A DNA stretch of 64,000 nucleotides from Shumkonia mesophila (lineage in GTDB: Bacteria; Pseudomonadota; Alphaproteobacteria; Rhodospirillales; Shumkoniaceae): NCBI RefSeq assembly GCF_026163695.1, contig NZ_JAOTID010000007.1, positions 124,001 through 188,000 on the forward strand. The letters run 5' to 3'. The notes below the pieces were generated by a model, which saw only the letters and a program-made list of their open reading frames with translations, was not told the origin of the DNA and ran no database searches. The position numbers were made by a program, and so were the translations under genes. Within the stretch, counting starts at the first letter, position 1; every line of letters starts with the position of its first letter. Shown in pieces: positions 43,476 to 52,805 of the stretch.

Positions 43476-44459
43476 TTACTTGACGGATTCGATCCGCTTG
43501 AGCATGTCCGCGTAGTCGGGGAACGTCGCATAGATTTCGTTGACCGCCTTGCGGAACGGCGCGTTGTCGATGGTTGTGATGACGACGCCGGCGGCGATGG
43601 CTTTCTTCTTGGCCTCTTCGTTGCCCTTGACCATGAGATCGCGCTCGAAGATGGCGGCTTCCATGCCGGCGGCCAGGACGGCCGTCCGGTGTTCCTTCGA
43701 AAGGGAATCCAGCTTGTCCTTGCTCATCAACAGCATCGCCGGCGGGCTCAGGTGGTTGTCCTCGGTGAAGAAGGGAGCGACCTCGAAGTGGCCGGAGGTC
43801 ACATAGCTGACATAGTCGTTCTCCGCCCCGTCGATGACGCCGGTCTCAAGGGCCGAGTAAACCTCGCCATAGTTCATCGGGGTCGGCGTGGCACCCAGCA
43901 GCTTGACCATCTGGATCGAGATCGGCGCCGGCTGGACGCGGATCTTCTTGCCCTTGAGGTCGCTCAGGCTTTTGATCTGCTTGCCCTTGATCGTATAGAA
44001 GGAGCGGGTTCCGGCCTCCATGTAACCGAGATTGACCAGGCCCTGCTTCTCGAGCGCGGCATCGACCTCCTTGCCGATCTTGCCGTCGAGCACCTTGAAC
44101 TTGTGGTCGATGTCACGGAACACGTAAGGCAGCGTGAAGACGCCCACTTCCTTGACCACGTTGCCGACCACCACGCTGTTCACGCGGGCAAATTCGATCG
44201 CGCCAAGCTGGGCCTGCTCGATGGTCTCGGGCTCCTGGCCAAGTTGGGCGGCGGTATAGACAGACACCTCGATTTCGCCGTTGGTCTTTTCTTTGACCAG
44301 CTTGGCGAAGTGATGCATGGCGACGGAAACCGGATTGTTTTCCGGCTGGTTCTCGGCCAGGCGCATCGTGATCTTGGCGGCGCTTGCCGGATGGATTCCG
44401 CCCAATGCCATCGCGGCGATGGCGACGAGGCCGAGGCCCCAGAAGGTTTTCGATTTCAT
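43476..44459 (-). CDS. TRAP transporter solute-binding protein (DctP)
   Basis: 327 residues from the ATG at 44459 (AGGAGAAG upstream) with a signal peptide cut near HPASAAKI. The family features are RLAENQPENNPVSVAMHHFAKLVKEKT, GTRSFYTIKGKQIKSLSDLKGKKIRVQPAPI with the carboxylate-binding Arg, and ALETGVIDGAENDYVSYVTSGHFEVAP. The genes nagA and nagB in the same operon suggest an amino-sugar or N-acyl-sugar-acid ligand. The ATG overlaps the nagA stop. Confidence 0.94.
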   Translation of the reverse strand: MKSKTFWGLGLVAIAAMALGGIHPASAAKITMRLAENQPENNPVSVAMHHFAKLVKEKTNGEIEVSVYTAAQLGQEPETIEQAQLGAIEFARVNSVVVGNVVKEVGVFTLPYVFRDIDHKFKVLDGKIGKEVDAALEKQGLVNLGYMEAGTRSFYTIKGKQIKSLSDLKGKKIRVQPAPISIQMVKLLGATPTPMNYGEVYSALETGVIDGAENDYVSYVTSGHFEVAPFFTEDNHLSPPAMLLMSKDKLDSLSKEHRTAVLAAGMEAAIFERDLMVKGNEEAKKKAIAAGVVITTIDNAPFRKAVNEIYATFPDYADMLKRIESVK

Positions 44460-45682
44460 GATCTCTTCTCCTGCTCCCCATGTGGAAGGTTCGGTCGAGG
44501 CGTGTTGCTCCATATCCATGGACCGAGATGGACCCGCGCGATTTGCGGCCCGTTCTCGCCATCGATCCATTCAATGAAATCGGCCCATTCGCCGATTGCC
44601 GGTACACTCCGCGTCTCTGCGATCGCGTGCAGCGGATTGACGCGGCAGAGCCGCAGGATGTCATCCCATCCGAAGTCGAACCACGCCATGACGTTGCGGA
44701 CCATTTGGTCCATCGATACCGACGATCCGGCCAGGTACGGCGACCCGGGGATGCGGACCACGCCGTCCGGGCTGCGCTCGATCCGCGCTTCGCCGATGGT
44801 ATAGATCCCAGCCGGCGTGTTCGGTCCGGCCGCGGCGGCGGCATCGGACGTCAGGATGGAGCGGCGCACCGTCTTGGCTCGCAGCCAACTGCGAAGAACG
44901 GCCGACGGGATGTGGATGCCGTCGGCGATGAAGCCGGCGAACAGCCCGTCTTCGGCAAGCTGGGAGAACAGGGGGTTGTCGTTTTTCGCAAGCTGGTGGG
45001 GTAGGCCATTGCCGAGATGGGTGGACAAGGTCGCCCCGGCCTCGACGGCCCTGTGAATGGTTTCGGCGTCGGCGGCGGTATGGCCGATGGAGCAGGTGAT
45101 GCCGCGGGCGCGGAGGATGGGAATCAACTCGATGACGCCGGGCACCTCCGGAGCCATGGTCAGGATGCGGATCGGCTTGCGGCGGCCGGCCAGAAGGCGT
45201 TCGACCGTCGCCAACGAAGCCGGCTTCATGGCATCGGCCGGGTGGCAGCCGGAATATCCGCCCTGCGTCGAAAGAAAGGGCCCCTCGACATGATAGCCCA
45301 TCACCATCTGCTGTCCGAGAGCGCTTGCGGCGATGGCGCGGTCGAGGGCATCGAGGCGCTCCACCAAGTCGTCCTCGTCCGCGGTGATCAGCGTCGGCAG
45401 AAACCGGGTAACCCCGCAAGCCAGGAGTTCGTGAAGCGCGCCCTCGAACGTCGCCGGCGGTAATGTGGCGGCATTGAAATCAACGCCCGCGAAGCCGTTG
45501 ACCTGGATGTCCACGAGGCCGCAGGTGACGCAGGGCGCGCGGATTGGCGTGGTCTCCGCGGGGCGGCAGGGCAGAACGGAATCGATCCGTCCATGCGCAT
45601 CGACGGCAATGTCGAACCGAGGCGCCTCATCGCCGAAATACACCCTGAAAGTCGAAGATGCGGCTCGTGCGATGAATGCCAT
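44456..45682 (-). CDS. nagA: N-acetylglucosamine-6-phosphate deacetylase-like (NagA family)
   Basis: 408 residues. The motifs are VDIQVNGFAGVDFN, the metal-ligand motif GYHVEGPFLSTQGGYSG, the metal His in SIGHTAADAETI, the second His in STHLGNGLPH, and the catalytic Asp in LTSDAAAAAG. The HLFNAM loop of standard NagA is HLGNGL here and VTDA is TSDA, so a related N-acyl amino-sugar phosphate could be the true substrate. It lies 6 bases downstream of nagB. Confidence 0.9.
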   Translation of the reverse strand: MAFIARAASSTFRVYFGDEAPRFDIAVDAHGRIDSVLPCRPAETTPIRAPCVTCGLVDIQVNGFAGVDFNAATLPPATFEGALHELLACGVTRFLPTLITADEDDLVERLDALDRAIAASALGQQMVMGYHVEGPFLSTQGGYSGCHPADAMKPASLATVERLLAGRRKPIRILTMAPEVPGVIELIPILRARGITCSIGHTAADAETIHRAVEAGATLSTHLGNGLPHQLAKNDNPLFSQLAEDGLFAGFIADGIHIPSAVLRSWLRAKTVRRSILTSDAAAAAGPNTPAGIYTIGEARIERSPDGVVRIPGSPYLAGSSVSMDQMVRNVMAWFDFGWDDILRLCRVNPLHAIAETRSVPAIGEWADFIEWIDGENGPQIARVHLGPWIWSNTPRPNLPHGEQEKRS

Positions 45683-45688
45683 GGCCCG

Positions 45689-46444
45689 TCAGGTGCCTGT
45701 GGAGGAAGACGAAAGTAGGGAGGCGGAAGCCGCATCCAGATACAGATGGGCGTCGGCATGGTCGCGCAGGATCGAGGCGGGCCTCAGGTTCGACACCGGT
45801 TCCTCCAGGCAGGCCTTCACGGCGGGCGCCTTACGAGCATCGGGCACGGTGCAGATGATGGTTGCGCTCTTCATGATTTGTCGGATCGACATCGACACTG
45901 CCCGGGCCGGCACATCGTCCAGCGTCGCGAACCAACCCTCGCCCATTTGCTGGCGCCGGCAAGGTTCGTCCAACTCGACGACGATGTAGGGGGTTTCAAT
46001 TTCGAAATCGGCCGGCGGGTCGTTGAATGCCAGATGGCCATTCTCGCCGATGCCGACAAAGGCGACATCGATCGGGTCTCGCACAATCGCGTTCCCCAGG
46101 CGGGCCAGTTCGCCCTCCAGATAGGCGGCGTCGCCTTCCACGAACACGAAACGGCCAAGGTCGGGGACCTTGGCGAGGAATCGCTCCTTCAGGTATTTGC
46201 GGAAGCTGGCCGGATGGCTCTCGGGAAGGCCGATGTATTCATCCAGGTGAAATGCCGTGACTTTCGACCAATCGATGCCGGGGAGTTCAACCAGGGCGGC
46301 CAGCAAATCGAACTGGCTTGCGCCGGTGGCCAGGATGATGGCGGCCTTTCCCTTGCTCGCAATGGCCTTGCGGATCGCTTCGGCGCCGCGAATGGCGCCA
46401 TCCCGGCCGGCTTCCTGGGCGGTATCGCGTCGATAGACCTGCAC
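45689..46444 (-). CDS. nagB: Glucosamine-6-phosphate deaminase (NagB)
   Basis: 251 residues with a GTG start at 46444 (AGGAGG 6 bases upstream); an earlier TTG is not needed. [38 protein letters not shown] and [22 protein letters not shown] are NagB active-site motifs. It isomerises and deaminates GlcN-6-P to fructose-6-P plus ammonia. No visible C-terminal allosteric extension. First gene of the operon; divergent from the ROK regulator. Confidence 0.93.
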   Translation of the reverse strand: MQVYRRDTAQEAGRDGAIRGAEAIRKAIASKGKAAIILATGASQFDLLAALVELPGIDWSKVTAFHLDEYIGLPESHPASFRKYLKERFLAKVPDLGRFVFVEGDAAYLEGELARLGNAIVRDPIDVAFVGIGENGHLAFNDPPADFEIETPYIVVELDEPCRRQQMGEGWFATLDDVPARAVSMSIRQIMKSATIICTVPDARKAPAVKACLEEPVSNLRPASILRDHADAHLYLDAASASLLSSSSTGT

Positions 46445-46473
46445 CGGACTCCTCCTCAACCTGAACCTTGCAC

Positions 46474-46504
46474 TGATTTAATAACTTATGGTGTAATCAA
46501 ATCA
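46474..46504. promoter_or_regulatory. Possible ROK operator between nagB and its regulator
   Basis: TGATTT (46474-46479) and AAATCA (46499-46504) form an inverted repeat with a 19-base AT-rich centre in the divergent promoter region. The arms are short, so chance is possible; the placement fits a dimeric repressor controlling both directions. Confidence 0.35.
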
Positions 46505-46548
46505 AGGTCAATTTTCGCTGTTGGACCTTTTGGCGGAAAGAGGGAGGA

Positions 46549-47751
46549 ATGCTCGGCCGTCTGAATCATTGGGACCCTCCCGCGGTGGCGACCGCGGCGG
46601 ACCGAAACAAGGCCAGGATTTACACCCATATCTGCGCGTCGCCGGAGGTCACCCGCAAGCAGATCGCCAGTGACCTGAAAATCCGCCCCGCCACGGTGTC
46701 GGCCCTGGTGGCCGGCCTGCTGGAACACCGTCTGGTCCGCGAGGGTGAACCCTTCGTTGAGAACCGCAAGGGCCGTCGGGAGATCCCCCTGACGCCGGTG
46801 CCCGACCGCTTTGCCGCCATAGTCGTGCATGTGGTGTCCAACACGGTCCGCGCCACCCTGGTCGACATGGCGGGCAACGTTCGGGCCGAAAGAAAGGTCG
46901 ATCGACCGATCGATTTCATGGCGGAAAACGCCGATCTGGAGACCCTGTTCGCTTCGTTGGTCGAGGAACTCCGGCCGTGCGTGACGCCTGGCATGGACCT
47001 GGAGGGGATCGTTCTGGCCTTGCCCGGGTTGGTCGACGAGCTTTCGGGCGTTTGGATCTTTTCCTCCCGGTGGCCGAGGATGAGGGAGATGACCTTCGGG
47101 GAACTGGCCCGGCGGAGCGGCCTGAAGGTGCTGGTCAGCAAGAACCTCAATGTCGAGCTTGAACATTACCTTACCGTCCATCCGGAAGCGGCGGAGGGAG
47201 GGACCCTGTTCGTCCACTGGGGATTCGGAATCGGCGCTGCCTATGCCCATGACGGCCAGATCTTGCGGCCCCATGGCGGAGGATTCGGTGAACTGGGTCA
47301 CTGGCTCGGCGGCGCGCAGATGGACCGCCAATGCCTGTGCGGAAAACGCGGCTGCCTGGAAACCGAAGCCGCCCTCTGGGCCATTCTCCCGGAAATCCGG
47401 CACGCCTATCCGGATGCGCCGGGCGATGAATGGGCCTTCGAGGATTTCCTGGCGCGGATGGATCTGGCCAAGTGCACAGTCATTCGGCGGGCGACCGAAC
47501 GTTTCGTCACTGCCTTGCACGATCTTCAAATGGTGTTGTTCGCCCGGACCATCGTCGTGACGGGGCCGTTCGTGCAGGATGCGGGCATCTTCGATCGTCT
47601 GAGGACCGGCCTGCTCGGCCTGCTTCCCACCTACGCCAGGAAAGACCTGAAACTGGCCACCGCAAGGCATGTTGCGGCGGACGAGATCATCGGCGCCGCA
47701 GCCCCGTTCTTCGAGGCGGCACTGCGCGATCATCTGAACCTCCCCGACTGA
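46549..47751 (+). CDS. ROK-family transcriptional repressor (NagC-like)
   Basis: 400 residues. The N-terminal winged helix-turn-helix (ARIYTHICASPEVTRKQIASDLKIRPATVSALVAGLLEHRLVREG) is followed by a ROK sugar domain with zinc motif CLCGKRGCLET and the GELGH zinc/sugar histidine. The kinase signature is degraded: there is no DxGGT phosphate loop, and the usual NDA catalytic segment reads NLNVE. It should therefore sense an amino sugar without phosphorylating it. Divergent from nagBA-TRAP. Confidence 0.92.
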   Translation: MLGRLNHWDPPAVATAADRNKARIYTHICASPEVTRKQIASDLKIRPATVSALVAGLLEHRLVREGEPFVENRKGRREIPLTPVPDRFAAIVVHVVSNTVRATLVDMAGNVRAERKVDRPIDFMAENADLETLFASLVEELRPCVTPGMDLEGIVLALPGLVDELSGVWIFSSRWPRMREMTFGELARRSGLKVLVSKNLNVELEHYLTVHPEAAEGGTLFVHWGFGIGAAYAHDGQILRPHGGGFGELGHWLGGAQMDRQCLCGKRGCLETEAALWAILPEIRHAYPDAPGDEWAFEDFLARMDLAKCTVIRRATERFVTALHDLQMVLFARTIVVTGPFVQDAGIFDRLRTGLLGLLPTYARKDLKLATARHVAADEIIGAAAPFFEAALRDHLNLPD

Positions 47752-47808
47752 TGCGGCGCGTGCCGGAAAGCCGCAACACGGAGGAATCTCTTATTTTCAG
47801 GGGATAGG

Positions 47809-47883
47809 TGGTGCCGCCGCACAGAATTGAACTGTGGACCCCGCCCTTACCAAGGGCGTGCTCTACCCCTGAGCTACGGCGGC
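47809..47883 (-). tRNA. tRNA-Thr (anticodon GGU)
   Basis: Full cloverleaf on the minus strand. Acceptor GCCGCCG/CGGCGGC with discriminator A and an encoded CCA, D-arm GCTC-AGGGGTA-GAGC, anticodon stem CGCCC/GGGCG with loop TTGGTAA (anticodon GGT), and T-arm CACAG-TTCAATT-CTGTG. Confidence 0.97.
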
Positions 47884-48000
47884 ACCGGGAAATCGGGGCG
47901 CACCATGCCACAGTGGACCGACCAACGCAAGCGCCCCTTGACGTTTCCCCAGGCGATGCCCAGGATGCCGGAAAACCACCGTTTCGGGAGGGCCGAGGCC

Positions 48001-48189
48001 ATGTCCGAGCTGTGCCGGCCGAAGCGTCCGGCAAGGGCCGAGAAATCGCGCCAGCGCATGGAGGAACGCCGCCGCCGGCTGGCCGCGGCGCTGCGCGAGA
48101 ACCTGCAGCGGCGCAAGGAGCAGGCCCGCGCCCGCCAGGCCGAGGCCGTCGCCGCCGGCGAGGCGCCGCCGGAAGCCTCTTCGGAATAA
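48001..48189 (+). CDS. Small basic helical protein upstream of murA (62 aa)
   Basis: The start at 48001 is chosen because GGGAGGG lies about 8 bases upstream; an in-frame ATG at 47905 would add 32 residues. A highly basic Arg/Ala helix (RQRMEERRRRLAAALRENLQRRKEQARARQAEA) is similar to short conserved proteins that precede murA in related alphaproteobacteria. Possibly nucleic-acid binding; function unknown. It could be co-transcribed with murA, which starts 145 bases later. Confidence 0.7.
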   Translation: MSELCRPKRPARAEKSRQRMEERRRRLAAALRENLQRRKEQARARQAEAVAAGEAPPEASSE

Positions 48190-48334
48190 CCGGCCGCGCG
48201 GGGATGCCCGTACTTGAGGCGGGCGGGCGCATGGGCTAAAACCCGCGGCGGCGATTCGCGCCGGCCCCTGCGGCCGGTCGCATCGGCGCGGCACCCGGCC
48301 GGATGTCCCGGCCGACGAACACAAGGACTCCTCC

Positions 48335-49621
<1,287 letters not shown>

Positions 49622-49630
49622 AGCATTGAC

Positions 49631-50167
49631 TCATAACGGTATTTTCGTCATTCCGGACGTTAGGCGAGCCCGGAAATCTCCGGATTTCCGGGTTGCGAGC
49701 CTTGCGATCCGGAATCCAGAAGCCGTTCCGGGACGCCTGGACTCTGGATTCCGGATCACTGACTTTCCTTTCCAAATCAAAGATTTGGAGGAAAGTCGTG
49801 TCCGGAATGACGGCATAATAGGTTCCCGGCGCCGGGATCGGTGACCCTGTCCTTCCCGACCCCGGAAATGACGAGAATCCGGTTTCGCTCGGATCCGGCA
49901 ACTCTTTATAAATAAACGGAATTTTCCGGATCGGCCGAAAAAAACCTCGTCATTTCTCGTCATTTTGCCATTTTCGCTTTTTGATTCAAGGGCTTGAGCC
50001 GCTTGGTCGTGGCGGTCCCCGAGGGCGCCGCGAAAGACGCTTTCGAGCGTGCCCAGCGGCACGTCCGGCCCGTCGCCGGCCTCGGCGCGGGCGGCGTGGA
50101 AGCCGGCGGTGGAATCGCGGCGGAAGCGTTCCTGGCGATGGATCAAGCCGTTGGCGCCCTTGGGCAT
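49631..50167 (-). CDS. ORF of unknown function whose 3' half runs through a MITE-like repeat
   Basis: 178 codons. The ATG at 50167 has AGGAG 9 bases upstream and a sigma70-like promoter at 50212-50240. The first 67 or so codons (MPKGANGLIHRQERFRRDST ... AAQALESKSENGKM) show the GC-rich third positions of the genome. Beyond that the frame loses codon bias, then crosses the 49646-49812 element to its stop. The native C-terminus was probably replaced by repeat-encoded residues, or the true gene is short. No family recognised. Confidence 0.45.
   Translation of the reverse strand: MPKGANGLIHRQERFRRDSTAGFHAARAEAGDGPDVPLGTLESVFRGALGDRHDQAAQALESKSENGKMTRNDEVFFGRSGKFRLFIKSCRIRAKPDSRHFRGREGQGHRSRRREPIMPSFRTRLSSKSLIWKGKSVIRNPESRRPGTASGFRIARLATRKSGDFRARLTSGMTKIPL
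49646..49812. mobile_element. MITE/REP-like element, 167 bp, with 13-bp perfect terminal inverted repeats
   Basis: Ends CGTCATTCCGGAC (49646-49658) and GTCCGGAATGACG (49800-49812). Inside: a perfect 10-bp hairpin with a TCCG loop (49669-49692), a 15-bp inverted repeat GATCCGGAATCCAGA / TCTGGATTCCGGATC (49706-49720 and 49743-49757), and a bulged hairpin GACTTTCC..TCCAAATC / GATTTGGAGGAAAGTC (49761-49797). No transposase; non-autonomous. Related GTCATTCCGGA repeats are common in alphaproteobacterial genomes. Confidence 0.8.
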
Positions 50168-50211
50168 GGTGACATCTCCTCGCGTGTCGGGATCGAAAAG
50201 AAAGGATTCTG

Positions 50212-50240
50212 ACTATAATCCTATTATAGGAAAAAGTCAA
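50212..50240 (-). promoter_or_regulatory. sigma70-type promoter with overlapping 17-bp palindrome, leftward
   Basis: Minus strand TTGACT (50235-50240), 17-base spacer, TATAGT (50212-50217). The palindrome CTATAAT-CCT-ATTATAG (50213-50229) covers the -10, as an operator would. It drives the ORF starting at 50167. Confidence 0.55.
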
Positions 50241-51017
50241 GAGCCGAGGCGGCGACGGCAGTGTCCCGCAACCAACGGCGTCGACAGGTCGATCGCCTCG
50301 TCCACGGCGCAATGCCCGGCCAGGCTGTCGCGGAATTGCTCCAGGATCTCGATGGCGCTGTCCCCGTAGTCGAAGACGTCGAACAGGCCGCACAGCCGCA
50401 ACAGGCGATCCCACGTCCAGGAGACTGAGGTCCGGCCTTCGATGCGCTCTCCGACCGGGTCGCGAAAATAGAGCGCGTCGCCGGTAAAGGCCTGCCCGAA
50501 AGGCCGGGGATCGAGCGCCACACTCCGACAGCATCCGGCCGGCGCCGCGCAGGACATCGAGTTCGGCCCCCTCGACATCGACCTTGACGAAATCCACCCG
50601 ATCGACGGCTTCCCTGGCGACGAAGGTATCGAGGCTGACGGCGTCGACCTGGACGGTGGAGCGGACCTTGAGCGTGGTGAAGGGAAAACGATCGAGCCAC
50701 TTGGGATTGCCGCGATAGAACCCCGACGAATAGGGGAACTGCGTGACGTGGAAGTCCCGGGGGCCATCGGTCATGCCGACGGCATAGGGATAGAAGCGAT
50801 GATGGGCGTTGTCCGGCTCGGCGTTCAGCCTGGCGCATTCCCGCTCGTCGGGATCGAAGCCGATGACGTCGCAAAACCCGGCGAAGGGCGCCCACAGCCC
50901 GCCGGCGCCACCCCGCGCCCCGATATCGACGATGCGATAGCCGCGCTTGGGCTCCGAGAGCAAGGTCGACAGCAGGGCGCCCAGGCGTGGGTTCGGGTTG
51001 GGGAATTCAAGCGTCAT
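50237..51017 (-). pseudogene. FkbM-family methyltransferase, frameshifted with internal deletion
   Basis: The 5' part (MTLEFPNPNPRLGALLSTLL ... YRIVDIGARGG, VDFVKVDVEGAELDVLRGAGRMLSE) is a clear FkbM SAM-methyltransferase. Near 50515-50525 the homology jumps frame: the next frame continues ALDPRPFGQAFTGDALYFRDPVGERIEG to a stop at 50237. The linking segment expected in intact homologues (some tens of residues) is absent, so a deletion with frame change is likely. The original frame runs on as meaningless Arg-rich sequence. The adjoining mobile repeat marks this as an unstable site. Confidence 0.75.
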
Positions 51018-51192
51018 GATGCATAGCTCCGAGGGCTACGGTTCCGCAGACGCGACACGGCAAGGAACCCGACCTGTCCCGGATGGGCGGCCGTCCCGGG
51101 CCGGTCGCGTTCCGCTCCGCCCCAACTGGTCTTCGCCCCGGCGAAGCGGTAGAATGGTCGACGGTCGGGCTTCTTGTTGCGAGGAGGCGTTC

Positions 51193-51357
51193 ATGCCGAC
51201 GTATTCCTATCATTGCGAGTCCTGCGGCAAGACCTTCAACGTCGTTCAAAGCCTTGCGGAACACATTAAGGAGAAGCCGCCCTGCCCCAAGTGTGGGGGC
51301 AAATCGGTGGCCTGGGTGCCGGGCCCGGTGCAGGTGATCACCGGCAAGAAGACCTGA
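51193..51357 (+). CDS. FmdB-type zinc ribbon protein
   Basis: 54 residues from the ATG at 51193 (GAGGAGG upstream). It starts MPTYSYHCESCGKTF and has CPKCGG, a four-cysteine zinc ribbon of the FmdB/CxxC-CxxC regulatory family. Length and motif are standard. Function in the family is poorly defined (putative regulator). Confidence 0.92.
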   Translation: MPTYSYHCESCGKTFNVVQSLAEHIKEKPPCPKCGGKSVAWVPGPVQVITGKKT

Positions 51358-51552
51358 GGGCGGGCGGTCCGGCGCGGGAACGTCCCAAGGCGTTGAAATA
51401 AGGGAATAGATTCCGGCGCCGGCGGGATTGACGGAAGGGCCGGAGCCGCCCAGATCATTGTCGCCGGGAACGGCCGGCACCGTTGCCGGCGGCGCCCGAC
51501 GCCCGTCGGGTGCGCGCGTTACATGTCGCTTCGTGAAGGAGGATGTGTAGCC

Positions 51553-51915
51553 ATGCGTAACGCAAGCGACGTTCTCAAGACACGGTGGCGCGACATCGCC
51601 AATCTGATCATCGGGGGATGGTTGTTCGTTTCCCCGTGGGTCCTTACCGACGCCCCGGTTCCCGCGGCGACGTGGAACGCCTATGGAATGGGCGTCGTCA
51701 TCGCGGTCTTCGCCGTTCTCGCCCTGTTGGACTTCCATGAGTGGGAGGAATGGCTGAGCGTGCTCTTCGGCGTCTGGCTGGTTGCCGCGCCATGGGTGCT
51801 CGGCTTCGACGTGGTCGGGGCCGCGGTATGGAACCAGATCGCGGTCGGCGTCGTCGTCGGCCTGATGGCGCTGTGGTCGATCTACGACGTCCACGACGTG
51901 CAGGCTCACGCCTGA
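51553..51915 (+). CDS. SPW-repeat membrane protein
   Basis: 120 residues from the ATG at 51553 (AGGAGG upstream; an in-frame ATG at 51523 has no ribosome site). Four membrane helices with two copies of the SPW motif: IIGGWLFVSPWVLTD and VWLVAAPWVLGFD. Function unknown; such genes are often stress-linked. It lies alone after fmdB. Confidence 0.88.
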   Translation: MRNASDVLKTRWRDIANLIIGGWLFVSPWVLTDAPVPAATWNAYGMGVVIAVFAVLALLDFHEWEEWLSVLFGVWLVAAPWVLGFDVVGAAVWNQIAVGVVVGLMALWSIYDVHDVQAHA

Positions 51916-52304
51916 GGCGAAACGGCCGGCCGGCCCCTGCCGGCGGCCGGGGCTGGTAACGATCTGCGGTTGATTTTCATCTGACCAGAGGCGCCAGGTA
52001 AGGCCATCCATTCGGTCAGAATGGGCCTGTACGCTTGACTTTTTGATGTCGTGTCGCGTATATTGGCGGTTGTATATTACGGCATCCGCCGGCGCCGTTC
52101 GTGACGGCGCGGGCGGGGCGGGCGACGAACGGACGGACCTGCCGGCGCGGCGTGCCGCGGCGGCAGGGGGTTCCGGCGACGCCGGTTCGGAATCCTCTCT
52201 CCGCTCGGGCGCGTTCCGTCGCTCGCACGGATCAACGCCGGCCTGACGGCGCCGCCGGGCCTTTTCGGCCCCCGGAGCCGGGGCGTGAAGAGGAGAGAGC
52301 GACC
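51916..52304. other. 389-base region with a promoter and a long untranslated leader
   Basis: Contains a promoter-like TTGACT (52035-52040), 18-base spacer, TATATT (52059-52064), two GTATATT direct repeats just after it, and then about 240 GC-rich bases before the next ATG at 52305. Reading frames across the leader look non-coding. A GGGCC-TTTTC-GGCCC hairpin lies near 52257-52272. Confidence 0.45.
52035..52064 (+). promoter_or_regulatory. sigma70-type promoter candidate
   Basis: TTGACT (52035-52040), N18, TATATT (52059-52064). It would make a long leader of about 235 bases in front of the membrane protein gene at 52305. Confidence 0.5.
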
Positions 52305-52637
52305 ATGTTGTTCGTCGTTGGCGTGGCCTTTCTGATCATCGGCATAACCGTCGCCGCGTGGGCGGCCATGATCTTTCAGGACCGCATCGGGCCGGCGTCG
52401 CTTCGGCGGCTGGTCAACAACGCGGTTCTTAGCGTCATCCTGGCGATGTTCGTGGGCAGCGGGCTGATGATCCTGTTCCTGTTCGTCGTCGAATTCAAAA
52501 CCCAGACCTTCGGGGCGGCCGAGGCGCTTCTGACCCTGGCCATCGCGGCGGCCGGCGTTTTTGCCGTACGCTCGATCGCCAGGCGGCAACGAAGCCGTCA
52601 CGACCACCCGCACATATCCGCCGGCCACCCGGCCTGA
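52305..52637 (+). CDS. Three-helix inner-membrane protein (110 aa), paralogue of the gene at 53354
   Basis: ATG at 52305 with AGGAGAGAG upstream. Hydrophobic segments at the N-terminus (MLFVVGVAFLIIGITVAAWAAMIF), middle (VILAMFVGSGLMILFLFVVEF) and C-terminal third (LLTLAIAAAGVFAVRSIARR), then a His/Arg-rich tail. The gene at 53354 has the same order of helices and near-identical start and LAIAAAGV.xVRxIxRR motif. Not a family I can name. Confidence 0.75.
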   Translation: MLFVVGVAFLIIGITVAAWAAMIFQDRIGPASLRRLVNNAVLSVILAMFVGSGLMILFLFVVEFKTQTFGAAEALLTLAIAAAGVFAVRSIARRQRSRHDHPHISAGHPA

Positions 52638-52805
52638 CGGCGAACCCTCAACGTCTCCTCTCCGTCCCGCCGGCGGGGAGGGTTGCGGGTCGCGCGCCCC
52701 GGAATCCTCCCATCTTGACGGGGGGGCGCCCCCGGACTACGCATTGTCCCCAGCACATCGGTTCATGGCCGGCCCCGGAAGGGCATGGCCGGGAGCGGAC
52801 GACGG

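Noticed and set aside
46549-47751. ROK protein as the missing amino-sugar kinase
   Set aside because: It has an N-terminal winged helix and lacks the DxGGT loop and catalytic Asp, so it is a regulator.
47809-47883. Integration (att) site of a genomic island at the tRNA-Thr gene
   Set aside because: No integrase gene and no repeated tRNA 3' end within the window; flanking genes are ordinary.
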